This document shows positions 44,380 through 56,389 of a stretch of 64,000 nucleotides of DNA, piece by piece. The notes beneath the pieces were generated by a model. That model did not search any database, was not told the origin of the DNA, and saw only the letters and a program-made list of their open reading frames with translations. Source of the DNA: Turritopsis dohrnii (Eukaryota > Cnidaria > Hydrozoa > Anthoathecata > Oceaniidae); assembly GCA_027922465.2 (NCBI GenBank), contig BQMF02000606.1, positions 1-64,000 on the forward strand. The letters are read 5' to 3'. A program made the translations under genes and the position numbers. The stretch's first letter is position 1, and every line of letters starts with the position of its first letter.

Positions 44380-45473
44380 TGACATTACCATGATCGTAAG
44401 AAGAAGATAAATAATGTTAATGTATTTAAAAAGGGTATTACTAATGGACCCTATTTCATTTGTATTTGTTGCAACAGATGCTTATGTAATCGATGAATTG
44501 ATTTATTTAAATACGGAAAATATCATTTACCTGGAATTCAGGAATATTTACGTATGAATTATTCACAAAACTTTTCATCAGACTCTGACTACATTTTCTT
44601 TGCCGATCACATTGTGCTGCATTTATATCTCGAAAATAAGATAAATATAGCCCTAATAGTTTCAGGAGCAAATATTACAGCAGGGATGTTGAGTCGAGAT
44701 TTTAATAAGGCTGTAAAAAAGTATGTTGCTACTGATGAAGCTTACAAATTTATGAACACTGTGAAGGGTACACCTGCATATTGGAAAAATATGTTGTCAG
44801 ATGCTCTTGCAATGGTTCAACAGTTTTGTCTGCCATCCTATTTTATGACATTATCTTATGCTGATCATCGTTGGGATGAACTGGTTTTGATCATATCGAA
44901 ATTAAAAGGAGAGGATATTTCAGTGGAAGAAGCTGAAAATGAAAATATTAGGTTTGTTGATAATGTTGTGTGTGCTAGTGTTTCAGATAAAACAGTATGT
45001 CTTCGACTTTATGATCTAGCTGTCTTGTATCAATTGTATTCCTATTCAAAAACATGCAAAAAACAGAGAAATAAGGAGTGTAGTTTGGTTTTGGTCACTT
45101 TTTCACTGAGAAAACGTTGATTGCAGAGCCTTTGCAAAAAGATTATCCAAAGTTTGAAAAACAACGAATTCTTAAAAAACGTCTATTGATTCTAACCAAG
45201 GTTAAAAAATACATTGACGATTTTTTAAATCCTAGAAAAAACAATTTCTTGTATCCTGAAAAGCCTAATTATTGTAAAATAGAATCAACCTTTAATATTT
45301 TGAACTCTCTGGGTATTTCCATAGAAGAATATGAATCAGCATTATCAGTTTCACCTGATGATGATTTTCACTTGCTTTTGAAACGTGTACCAAATTCATG
45401 TTTTGTCAATAATTATAAGAAATATTACGCAAGCGCTGATCTCTTGGATACACTACAATATTTCTACCAGTGA
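44380..45473 (+). pseudogene. Helitron replicase fragment (Helitron_like_N domain)
   Basis: Starts with GPYFICICCNRCLCNR (Cys-rich element at the N-terminus of Helitron Rep/helicase proteins). A frame from 44554 has NKAVKKYVATDEAYKF, VKGTPAYWKNMLSDALAMV, LPSYFMTLSYADHRWDEL and YQLYSYSKTCKKQRNKECS. A second frame from 45117 has AEPLQKD, LNILNSLGISIEEYESALS (approximately) and LKRVPNSCFVNNY. These follow the order of Helitron replicases, which nick and roll DNA for transposition. There is an internal deletion and two frame breaks, and the Rep HUH and helicase domains are absent. It could be a relic of the autonomous partner of the dimers, but nothing links them directly. Confidence 0.72.
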
Positions 45474-46042
45474 CAGGTGCATTATTGTTACCTACAAAAA
45501 TTTCTGCAACTTCTTCGTGATGTAGGGCATTTTATCTCCTCCTGTCTTCACCTTCACGCATGTACATACCCCCTACCGAGGTTGGCCTATTTTCTAAAAA
45601 TGCCCTTTCTTCCTTTTTTCGTTCAACCTGAGTCAAGTTACGATATCCTGCGGTATAAGGTGAAACTCGAATTATTAGCTTCGATAATATACAGCTGGCT
45701 AAACATGGGCACTTGGTTTTCATTAGCATGCAGTGCACAATACCTATACAGCAGTTGTCCACATATCCTAAAACATTGAGTTCCATTTCGTGTGGGCGGA
45801 CGTAGGTTAGCTGACAGAGAAACAGAACTAAATGCATTATTATAAATTCTAATACACTTACGGAAAATCATCAAGGAAAAGATTCCATAACTCAGGCGGA
45901 TAATCTAATAAATTTGGAGGTTGTACCTTTCCAATAGTTTCATGGTCGAATTTGACTGCTCCACAATGTTCACATAAAACCTTTGAGAGACTGTGTAGTT
46001 ATAATCCAAAGTCATATCTTCTTTAGATCAACAGGACAATGA
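45474..46042. other. Unassigned spacer
   Basis: GC-richer than its neighbours at 45530-45800, with a few short frames that I do not recognise. Confidence 0.4.
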
Positions 46043-47560
46043 ATGTGTTATGTATATATATATATGTTTCACTCTAATCTCACCGGCTGTTCGTTTGAAA
46101 ACATCCTCAAAAAATGCGCTACTAAACTTATGCAAAGAACTGTTATGCATTATAAATCACAAGTAAAACTTCTTGAGTTACAGATAAAGAAGCAATCTGA
46201 GGAAATCATTTTAAACTTTCCAGATCGAGAAGTTTATGTGCGTAACGTCTTTAAGCGAAAAGAAGAATCGTTATTACCAACATTAGAAAAACGTCGCACT
46301 AATAAATTCAAGCGTGATAAACTTGTTTTATCTGTTGCAAGGAAACACTGCAATAAAACTTTGGAAAAGCTTTGTCACCACGATAGAAAAAAACAAGAAG
46401 ATGTGATTGATAGTCAGCACCATCCAATCATCATAACGCAAAACGATGTGGAAATTGCAGATGACATGAAAAATCTGCGAAAGGACCATCATTTATTCCA
46501 ACTCCGAATAATTTCGATTGGCTACAATTACAGAAGAATTTTGATGCTTTTAGTCACAGGCTTAGATGTAGGCACATCTTCAAAAATTCAAAACCTAAAA
46601 CCGAAACGAAAATTACTATGCCACAACCACCGAAGGAAAAATCTAGTTGGAGAGCTCCTAAGACAAATTGCAACGAGCTTGAGGCATTTTTATCTCATGT
46701 TGAACAATCTCTATTCAAGGATACTTCAAGGAAGAAGCTTCGTGACAATCTAAGTGCAGGTGAAAGGAATAGCTTAAAACAATGGAGATCAAATCATTTG
46801 TTTAATCCTGATAGTGATTTGATCATGAGACAACAGGATAAAGGAAACCGTTTTGTAATTGTCGACAAAGTTACTGACGCAATTGAAGCAAGTGAGCAGA
46901 TTGATCGAAGTTCTTTTGAAAAACTAAATCACGATCCAACACAAAAACATATTGCAAACGTTAAACAATGGGCAAATGCTTGGTTTGAGAGAAAAGAGAT
47001 CTCTAAAGAGTGGCATGATTATGTTATCAATTATGATGCACAACCAGCGAAAAACTCAACTCTCTACAAAACTCACAAAGCAGGAGTACCAGTTCGTCTG
47101 TTAACATCCGGTTGCAATACTGCCATTGAGAATCTAGCACGTTTCATCGAAGTAATTTGTGCACCGTTAGCTGAAGCTATACCTACACGAATCAAAAATA
47201 CCGACCACCTCTTAAATATCATTGACAACTTAAATGAACAAACACTACCTGAAAATACCATCGTTGTGTCTTTTGACATCATCAATATGTATCCCAGCAT
47301 AGACAGTGCCAATGGCATCCATTTAATTGAAACAGAGTTGAAGAATCGATCAGAACAAAAGCCATCTACTGAGTGCATTGTTGAAGGTCTGAAATTATGT
47401 TTGTATAATAATAACTCTGTGTTTGCGAACGAACATTTATTACAAACAAATGGAACCGCTACAGGTGCCCCAAATTCTTGCTCGTACGCTGATATTGCTG
47501 TTTCGCCAATCGACACTGCTGTCACGATGAAAATGGAAACTGATACACCTGAATTGCGTT

Positions 47561-49774
47561 CCCAGCGGGCACAAGACGTCCTTGAGACGTCTCAATTTAA
47601 TCGTAAAATGGTCGTTTGGTTTTGAGATCATTTTGCGACGTCGTAGGGACGTCTGAAAACGGGACGTCGCAATTGGGATCCTTTTACGATCAATTTGGGA
47701 CCTGATAAAACTTTTCAAATTTCATTCTGCAGTCATTAAACAGTATAAATCCAGTATACTAACATGCTTATATAGAATTTACATTCGTATCGAATTCTGT
47801 TTATTGGTTGTGTAAGGGATGATTTCACGACGTTTTCGGGACGTTTTTATACAGATTAAATAACGACCTTCGAAACAATTAGTAATTTAGGATCATTTTT
47901 CGACGTCGTAGAGACGTCTGAAAATGGGACGTCGCAATTGGGATCCTTTTACGATCAATTTGGGACCTGATAAAAATTTTCAAATTTCATTCGGCAGTCA
48001 TTAAACAGTAAACTTTGAGTAACAACAACATTCTCCATATGGAATTTACATTCGTACCGATTCTTTTTCTTGGTCGTGTAAGGGACGCTTTCACGACGTT
48101 TTTGGGACGTCTCTATACAGATTAAATTACGACCTTCAAAATAATTATAAATTTTCAAAAGCGATTAGTCAACAAAGATTCATCGAATAGGTTTTACTAC
48201 AGTTGCATGATTTAAAGAATTTAAAACAGACCAATCACAAATACGTAAGACAAAGAGAAATTCCCGGGTTATAAAATTCACATGTGATATAGAAAGTTTC
48301 AAAAGCAAAGACTTTCTTGTAAGAAAAGGTTAATACTGTTAATAATGATACATGTAACATAAATTTCGATAAAAGACGTTTAGATAAAACTTAGAAGAAT
48401 TAATTAAGCATGGCGTTTTGTCAAAGGTAACCTAGCAAAGTGTAAATGGAAAAACACCTTGAAAACATACGATCCTGTTCGATGAAATTAACGGTGAGTT
48501 TCTGTTTTCTGAATCCATTCGAGGGGTATATTTATACATATTTATACATTCTTGTTGAACTTAGTTTCAGCATTCCAGCATCAGAAGAGCACTGTAGATG
48601 ATGCTCAAGGTTGGCGAAATTTCAAAAAGGCTAGCCGAAGGGAGTCTTAAATGTGGAAATACATGTGATTCAAAATTTTATAACTTGATGACAAATTAGT
48701 TAGTATATGTTGAACTGTAAATTGTTGCGTTGTAAACTTTTAAAAAGAATTAAAAAGGAGACATTCATTGAATTTGTATGTTTTGTTTTTTTGATGATCC
48801 CAACATAGATGGCCTATGATCCCAGGAAAAGGACGTTGTTAATCGGACGTCTCTACGATGTTGTTGCGGCCAGAGAATGAGAGATGTCAAAACGTCTCAG
48901 TGAAGATGTGATTGAGACGTTTTCTGAGGATCCCACTTCGCGACCATTGAGCGACGTCTCAGGGACGTCTTACGATTTCGTTGGGGTGTCATCGAGACGT
49001 CTCAGTGAAGATGTGATTGGGACGTCTTTTGAGATTCCCACTTCGCGACCATTTCGCGACGTCTCTACGACGTCTCTACGACGTGAATTTCATAATTCTG
49101 CGACGTCGTTACGATGTCGTTGGGATGTCATCGAGACGTCTCAGTGAAGATGTGATTGGGACGTCTTTTGAGATTCCAACTTCGCGACCATTTCGCGACG
49201 TCTTAGGGACATCTTTTCAAGACGTCTCTACGACGTCTCTACGACGTAAATTTCATAATTCTGCGACGTGGTTACGATGTCGTTGGGATGTCATCGGGAC
49301 GTCTCAGTGAAGATGTAATTTGGACGTCTTTTGAGATTCCCACTTCACGATCATTTTGCGACGTCTTCGGGAGGTCTTTTCAAGACGTCTCTACGACGTC
49401 TTTACGGCGTCTCTACTACGTAAATTTCATAATCCTGCGACGTCGTTACGATGTCGTTGGGATGTCATCGGGACGTCTCAGTGAAGATGTAATTGGGACG
49501 TCTTTTGAGATTCCCACTTCACGATCATTTTGCGACGTCTTCGGGAGGTCTTTTCAAGACGTCTCTACGACGTCTTTACGGCGTCTCTACTACGTAAATT
49601 TCATAATCCTGCGACGTCGTTACGTTGTCGTTGGGATGTCATCGGGACGTCTCAGTGAAGATGTAATTGGGACGTCTTTTGAGATTCCCACTTCACTACC
49701 ATTTTGCGACGTCTTAGGGACGTCTTGGAAAGACGTCTTTAAGACGTCTTTACGACGTCTTTGTGCCCGCTGGG
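47561..49774. mobile_element. GACGTC-family DNA element with CCCAGCGGGCACA ends
   Basis: Left end CCCAGCGGGCACAAGACGTC; right end is the inverse of CCCAGCGGGCACAAAGACGTC's first 20 bases. TT duplicated on both sides (47559-47560 and 49775-49776). No transposase is present. Left half has a 265-bp direct duplication (units near 47620 and 47885, each with GGGATCCTTTTACGATC). Right half is a repeat array (48893-49770). It is non-autonomous; the nested CACTA-like element at 55.8 kb has similar ends and may be related. Confidence 0.88.
48893..49770 (+). repeat. GACGTC-rich tandem array, six units of growing length
   Basis: The phrase CGTCTCAGTGAAGATGT occurs at 48893, 48998, 49137, 49300, 49474 and 49648, giving periods of 105, 139, 163, 174 and 174 bp. 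Units include TTTTGAGATTCCCACTTC and repeated CTACGACGTC. Open frames across it are artefacts of the repeat. Confidence 0.92.
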
Positions 49775-51000
49775 TTATTTTGGCAGATATCGCGATGACA
49801 TATTTTCGTTGTGTTGTGGTTCAAAAGATAAATTGCAATTGTTTTTTGATTACTTAAATTCACTAAGCGATGATTTAAAATTCACGATGGAAGTTGGTGA
49901 TAAAGAGCTGTGCTTTCTTGATCTTAAGATCAGTTTAGACGAGGGGAAGCTGCATACTACTGTTTATAGTAAACCAACTGATGCACATCTCTATTTGCAC
50001 GCAAGCTCGTGTCATCAACAAAAATCAATCACTGGCATAGAAAAAGGAGTAGCTTTACGATTAAAACGAATCTGCAGCACAAATAACGAATTCGAAAGCA
50101 ATAGAGTTGAGTATACACAATATCTAAAGGCAAGAGGCCACAGCGATGCATCCATTAAACGAAATTTCGACTCAGTTTTGAGAATGTCACGACCTGAAGC
50201 AAGAAAGCCTAAAAATAAAAGCGGTGGAAGTCATCCAATAATATTTTCCACTAAATTTAATCCTCGTGGACCAAATATCAAAGAAATTGTAAAACGGAAC
50301 CTCCAAGTACTTGGTAGTGACTTACGTAATGATATTATGGTTGCGTTTAAACGAGAAAAAAAATTTGAAAGAGCTGGTACTGAGGGCAGGTCCGTATCAA
50401 ATTCAATCTGATCTATTGGATAAAAGTGACCATAGTTATAAAAAATGTGGAAAATCATGTGACTCCTGCAACAACTATGTTGACGAAACGACTTCTATTA
50501 AATGCCATGCAACCGGTAGAATTTTCCGCATCCAGAGAGATAGTGTTTGTGACTCCGTAAACGTTATATATGTTGCGTACTGTATTAAATGTGGAAAACA
50601 AGGCGTTGGATCGACCGAAAAATGGAAACCAAGACTCAGAAATTACAAGTCACACATAAAAGCTAAAAAACCAACATGTCATATTGTTAAGCACTTCATC
50701 AATGATTGTCCCGATCCAACTGCGAGTAATATCAGATTTATCATTGTCGATGTTGCAAACAACACGGACAACCTATCTCGAGATGCTGTGGATGACATTT
50801 TATTAAGAAAAGAAAAGTTCTGGATCAGAACTCTTGTCACGCAGCATAATGGATTGAACGGTAGCCATGATTGGAACCGCAAATATAGAACCGAACGAGA
50901 AAAATCTCGGTAGAAACCGGTATGCAGAAAGAAGTAAATGGAAACCATGTGTTTCCAAATGACTTTTTAATTGTTTCTTTTACGAACTCAAAGAGATATT

Positions 51001-51544
51001 TTAACTGTAACAATAATTTTTTAACTTGTATATGAAGAGCTTGTTTGATAAAGGTGAGCCGATGTTGCCACCGAAATATTACACATTTTAAAATCTTTGA
51101 TTTTGTTTTTTCGTTATTTTGTTTGGTGAAATCCACTTTTGTGTTCGAATGCATTAAATTATTCACCAGGAACATATCCATATATTGTGTTCGCATATGT
51201 ATATATATATGTATATATATATGTATATGTATCTAACTTTGATCTCATCAAATTTCACTTCACATGAAGAATAAACCCTAATAGCTCAAGTTAACTGTCA
51301 GTTTCTTGTGTTGCTCTGACACTAATCGCTTTAGCTTAAAAGGTTCAAAGTTGATTCATTCAAGATCATTCTTAAATATTGTGGAAATATTAATTTAGAA
51401 TCCTCATCAAAGGACTGGGTTGAGTGTGATGTAGGGGGTAATATTCTTTTTTCAACACATGTAGAGGTTATGGCCTATTGCGCAAACAGGCCTCCCGGGT
51501 GTAATACAAAGGCAGAAATGGGAAAAATATAGTTGGTTTAAATA
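51001..51544. other. 3' flank of the Penelope-like element
   Basis: AT-rich; includes an ATATGT/TATATA repeat at about 51197-51230. No gene seen. Confidence 0.5.
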
Positions 51545-52018
51545 CAGTGTGTATCAAAATGTCTTATCAACCAACTTTCAAGGCGTATATTTCATTACAT
51601 GTCTGCTAAAATATTGTGAATTTTATATCACAAGAAAGAGCTTTTCATGCTCTATCCGTTGATATAAAATGGTTACCAAAATATTTGTTCTTCGAAAAGA
51701 TATTGAAGAAAAACTCAACGATTTGGCTCATTAAATTCTTAAAAGTCAATTAACTGACATGCTGATGACTTTTTAATGGTGTAATTTTCTTTTGTTGTGC
51801 CGATGAACCTTTAGAAACTTTTAAGTATAGCTTTGCGTATTAATTTCCCATAACAACTAATCTTAAAAATTTCAAATAAAAATTTTTTACTGTGTGATGC
51901 TTTTTAATTTTTTTATTGTGTTTACAAATGGCCTTCATTGAAAAAGAGTTATTTTATCAGACATATAATGAGATATACGCCTTGAAAGTTGGTGGGTAAG
52001 ACATTTTGATACACACTG
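51545..52018. mobile_element. Mariner-like MITE, complete
   Basis: Ends CAGTGTGTATCAAAATGTCTT in inverse at both sides, with the neighbouring CCAACTTTCAAGGCGTATAT also inverted. 474 bp, flanked by TA. The truncated relative is at 25076-25468. No coding remains. Confidence 0.88.
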
Positions 52019-55000
52019 TAGATCACTTGCAAAAACCGAAAGTTTCTTTTATCACCCACGAGGCCTTTCTTTCGCACATGGGCAGTAATTGAACATGATT
52101 TCAAAGAAAATCGACAAGAAAGGTAATTTTGTGTTTTTTTGTCGTTGCTTTAATATGATCTGTTTTTCATGATGTGTGCACTTACTATTGAATCTATATA
52201 ATATGAATCAAGCGTTTTTTTACCCCATACATATTTTAATCAAAGATTGGTTTTTCTTGGGTCACGTTCATTTGTGTGCGGCAAGTTATTATGCGCATGT
52301 GCGAACATTTTCTCTGAAAAAGCCGTTAAAGATGGCGGAGTGGACTGGAAGAGAGATTGCTTTTATTTGTTTTTCTGGATGAATATGTAATAAAAAGCAT
52401 ACTTAAAACGGTTAGAGACCGCTGACCGAATGTCATCGCAGACACAAGTCATTACTTTCACTTTTAAAATTATTTTTTTAAATTCTACTCACGTGGGGAA
52501 GAGTACAGGATCAGCAAAGCGAGCACTGTACAAACTGCATTTCCCAGAGGGTATACTGACTAATTGCTGAAATATATCACAAAAAAAATTTTTCAGAGGG
52601 TTTGTTGAATATGTATTGGTAGTATTAAGGTATATGAAGTAGATGGTGCATAATTTGATATGGTGTCAGTTTTTTATGGGTATTTGTTTTGGTTCAAAGA
52701 TGGCTCTCAGATCAATCACCAAAAACCTTCATTCAGGAACACTTTACTTCAAGAAAGACTGTGAATGTGAAATTGTTTTAACTCTAATAAGCCATATACA
52801 AAAATGAATGTATTTTGAACCTTTGCATTTCCTTTTTTGTCTGCTGTGGTGTCATTAACTGGGAGAAACCCAGTTCTTGAATCCAGCAGATGTAATACGA
52901 GTTTTTAAAATTTCCTGATCATTTGAGTAGCACTGACGTTTCACTTGTTTCATGGTATCTGTTTTTAAGCAGTCCCATCTCGATTAGTATATTGAAAGCT
53001 TTCGAATAATTTAATTTCTAAAGTGGTAAATCGAGTAAATGAAAACAGATTTATTTTGAACAAGGAAGCTTCGAAAGTCAATGAGTTTTTCTGAAAGAAC
53101 TTACTTATATACCTTATGATGAAGTCAGCTTTTATAGATATACATTGGGTTACTATTTTTTCGAAGAAGCTTCAGAAATTCGTTTTACTCTCTAAAATGT
53201 TGATTCTGGAGACATTGATGGATAAAAAACTTGTGATTTATGCATTCAATATATATTTATTTGACTTTACCAGAATAATGTTTTAACGTTTCATTGTTTT
53301 CTAGCAGGTAATGTAATAAATATAGAAACAATATTCAGTATGAAAATGGAAAAGGTTATTGAAGTAAAATATTCAATTCACAAGGAGTGCATAAGAAAAG
53401 GGAAATTGATGCTTGTGAACATAGATAATTCATAAAGTATTGGCAGAAATTTGTGACTATTATCGAGGACGAAACCGTTGAAGAAGTAATCATTTCTAAA
53501 GGGACATTGTTCATGTAGAGAGTGTTGAGGAGGAAACCGTTGAAGAATTAACAATCTCTGAAGATACAGATGTAGCTTGTTGATTAGGATGTATCAAATT
53601 CTATGACAATTCCTCACTTGTTTCGTACAATAATGCTGTGTTTTTGGTGAAGCTTTTGAAGATACACTGGAATCTTGTTATGATTCGTAGTCTTTTCACA
53701 TCTCAGTGTAACCTTGGAACAAGGTTTGGAATGAATAATCACAGAAACTTTGAAACAGTTTACTTATATACGACATTATTATGCTTTTGTTGTTGTTGTC
53801 AAAAAAATTGGCTGGAAAAGAAAAATTATATGTTTTTTTATTAATTGTGTATAATACTTAATTTGTCTAGTTTAACTTAGATCAACCAGATTTAAATGAT
53901 ATGACATTGGAATTAGTTCTTGAAATTTCCTGCTTGATGACATGTAGCACTACATTCTGAGGAATTGCTTTTTCGTACATTCAAATTCATTGTTAACTTT
54001 TTGCTGTGTTTTCAAATAATTTTAGGTTTTTTCACATCCAATTTCGAACCTCACTCTAAAGCATTTAGTCATTTGTTTAACATTACTATCAGTGAAAACA
54101 TAAGTAAAGTTTGCACTGAGGGATGGACATTTTGTTTCTGTCTTTCCATTTTGTCAGGCAGCAAAGGCACATTGTGCGTGTTTACATTTCATAGCTGAAT
54201 AGGTTGTAAATTCAATGTAAAACACAAAGGATGTTTACACAGTTCTGTGGGTTTTCAGCAGATAGTGTGGGGTTCATGTTATCAGGCAATGACAAAGGGA
54301 AGGAGTGTTTTGATGTGTTCAGAAGATTTCAGATTTTGACCAAACATTTTTGTTTTATCTTCCCCTTTTGTGGGTTTTTTCTGCGGTCTGCCTTTCGCTT
54401 ATGTTTTCACAGAATTGCAGATAACATATTTGGGAGTTTCCAGACCACTCAGTAAAGGTGTGATTCTCTCTGTGTGTTCACGAAAGTTTCTATATTCCTC
54501 CAATTTGAATGGCAATTCAAGTCAAGCATGCATGTTTTTGGGGTAGATCCCTGCTCTATCCTGACACCAGTCAACTCAGAATGCTATCTTTTATTCTGTA
54601 AAGTAAAAGTATAATTTTAAAAAGGATTTTTTTCAGGCTATTTCCACACGATCTACTAAATTTCTCAAATGTACTTCAAGAGGGTGGCCATATTGAGGTG
54701 GTTGACGATATTTCCGATAACATCCTTAAAAAAACTGACACCAACGTGGAATTTTCAGGAAAACTAGATAAAAGATAGATGTTTCGAATTAAATTGTGTT
54801 TCTTGACTTAAAAAATATTTTGATGCTTCATTTTTGTCGTTTTGATGATGCTATGCCTGAGAGCACGTCTCTGTAGTAAATCAGAGAATAGCTATCGATT
54901 CAATCGAAAATCGAATATGATAGCTGTGTCTGTCTATTCTGTGGTCTTATTTAATTCAAACAAAATCATCTGCTTTCGCATTTTATTAACGAAAATGATA

Positions 55001-55540
55001 AATTTCCTAATTTAAGAAGGTATATGAAACTACTCAAAATCTTTCATCAGAAGTTTCCATGTTGATTTTTCATAATCTCGCTGACGCATGCGCATAATAA
55101 CATTCCGCCTGCACGCAAAACTGAACGAACGTGGGGTTTCTAGTTAAGAAAATCATAATTCATCTTGTTTTATTGTGTATTCACTTGGGAATACTATGCT
55201 CGTAGAAATGGACCCAAATTACCCTTTCTAACTAAAACTTTGAGGTTATCACTTATAGAAAAATAACAAGATATCAAGAAAACCACACATCTCTGTGAAA
55301 AACATACGCCTATATAAAGCTGGATCCATTTTGTGACTGAATGATTTGTTCTAAACGATTTATCTCCTGAAATTTATACAGTTGTTTCATAGCTAAACAG
55401 TACAAGGAATCTTCATAAACTGCATGCCACATAAAATTTACTTAATCATGTTTGCAAAGTTTTTGTAAAAACTCCAACACAAAGAAAAAGAAGCTGTTAA
55501 GAAAAAAGATCAGGAAAAATTTGAAGGTATAAAGTAGATA
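52019..55540. other. Largely unassigned; possible host promoter and exons
   Basis: No repeat family or known domain was recognised. TATGCGCATGTGCG (52289-52302, NRF1-like) is followed by AAGATGGCGGAG (52331-52342, YY1-like with an ATG), and a related CGCATGCGCATAATAAC lies in inverse orientation at 55087-55103. A splice-acceptor-bounded open stretch ends at a stop at 54776-54778. Two similar phrases with GAAACCGTTGAAGAA lie near 53470 and 53530. A host gene is possible but unproven. Confidence 0.35.
54637..54778 (+). other. Candidate terminal exon
   Basis: Preceded by a strong acceptor (GGATTTTTTTCAG) and open for 46 codons to TAG. Translation LFPHDLLNFSNVLQEGGHIE and on is normal in composition for protein, but I recognise no family. 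Confidence 0.3.
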
Positions 55541-55780
55541 CCCAGCGGGCACAAGACGTCTTTGAGATTTTAATCGTAAAATAGTCGTTCGCTTTTCAGA
55601 TCATTTTTCGACGTCGTAGGGACGTCTGAAAATAGGACGTCGCAATTGGGATCCTTTTATGATCAAATTGCGACCTGATAGAAATTTTCAAATTTCATTC
55701 TGCAGTCAATAAACAGCATATATCGAGTAACACTAACACGCTTATATAAAATTTAAATTCGTATCGAATTCTGTTTATTC

Positions 55781-55995
55781 CCACCCAACACAATGACGTC
55801 TCTATGACGTCATAAATAAGTCCGACCATGACTTTATACGACGTCATTGAAAGGTCATCGTGAGGTTATTTTTGCAACATAAACCGACGTCATATGCTGA
55901 CGGCCCTCAGACGTCATCAAATGACCTATTCATAACATAGTTTTGTGAGAATGACTCAGCTATGACGTCATAACGACGTTACTAAGACGTTTTTA
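55781..55995. repeat. Left subterminal GACGTCAT cluster
   Basis: At least six GACGTC palindromes, most followed by AT (TGACGTCAT), in about 200 bp. Probable transposase-binding sites. They are identical to the CRE core bound by CREB/ATF factors. Confidence 0.8.
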
Positions 55996-56389
55996 CTGAG
56001 ATGAGAGATACTTAAACAAAATGAAAAGAAGCGAATTTATAGTTATGGAAGCAAAGATAACAGATTTTTTCATCAGAAATATCTTTCAAATAAATATCAT
56101 CTCTTAAGATATGTGCTTTATAAATTAAAATACAAAATATTAACAATTAAGAAAGTGTTAAAAAATGATTAGTGATATAACCATGTTCATAAATACAAGA
56201 GATAGAAAAGACTATATCCATAAATTCTCCATTACACTCCTTGTACGTATTAACGTTTTGAAGGTCCTTGGACGGTGTACTCAAATGAAGTTATCTTAAT
56301 GTTGAACATACGACGGGAGAGCTAAGTATGGAAAAAATTTATGGATAGCATGTTAAACACACGAAAACTAAGGAAAGTGTTTTTTCGTT

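Larger units (their letters stand above)
46043..50913 (+). pseudogene. Penelope-like polyprotein: RT and GIY-YIG endonuclease (disrupted)
   Basis: Four readable blocks. (a) 46043-46485: basic N-terminus with FENILKKCATKLMQ and RRTNKFKRDKL. (b) About 46489-47560, after a frameshift: NNFDWLQLQKNF, QQDKGNRFVIVDK, KTHKAGVPVRLL, SFDIINMYPSID (first catalytic Asp) and TGAPNSCSYADIAV. (c) 49776-50411, after the inserted element: YFGRYRDDIFSL (catalytic Asp pair) and CFLDLKI. (d) About 50356-50913, after a slip in an A8 run at 50356-50363: CGKSCDSC, then VIYVAYCIKCGKQGVGSTE, a GIY-YIG endonuclease, and KAKKPTCHIVKHF. Removing the insertion and one TT restores the frame between (b) and (c). Two frameshifts remain. 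Confidence 0.9.
46043..51000 (+). mobile_element. Penelope-like element, split by a GACGTC element
   Basis: Contains an N-terminal region, RT and GIY-YIG endonuclease in the standard order of endonuclease-bearing Penelope-like elements. A 2,214-bp DNA element lies at 47561-49774. Boundaries are approximate: a TA repeat precedes it at about 46050, and an ATATGT repeat lies at about 51197-51230. Confidence 0.85.

Noticed and set aside
45477..45874. 100-codon frames on both strands
   Set aside because: No recognisable motif, and overlapping frames of similar size on both strands suggest chance.
48893..49770. CRISPR array
   Set aside because: Units are 105-174 bp without unique spacers, and the context is a eukaryotic transposon.
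48884..49857. Long overlapping frames in the GACGTC array
   Set aside because: The unit repeats keep a frame open by periodicity; no protein motif is present.
51045..51090. Hammerhead ribozyme at the end of the Penelope-like element
   Set aside because: GGTGAGCC...CACCGAAA is suggestive, since Penelope-like elements can carry hammerheads, but the invariant CTGATGA core is not present.
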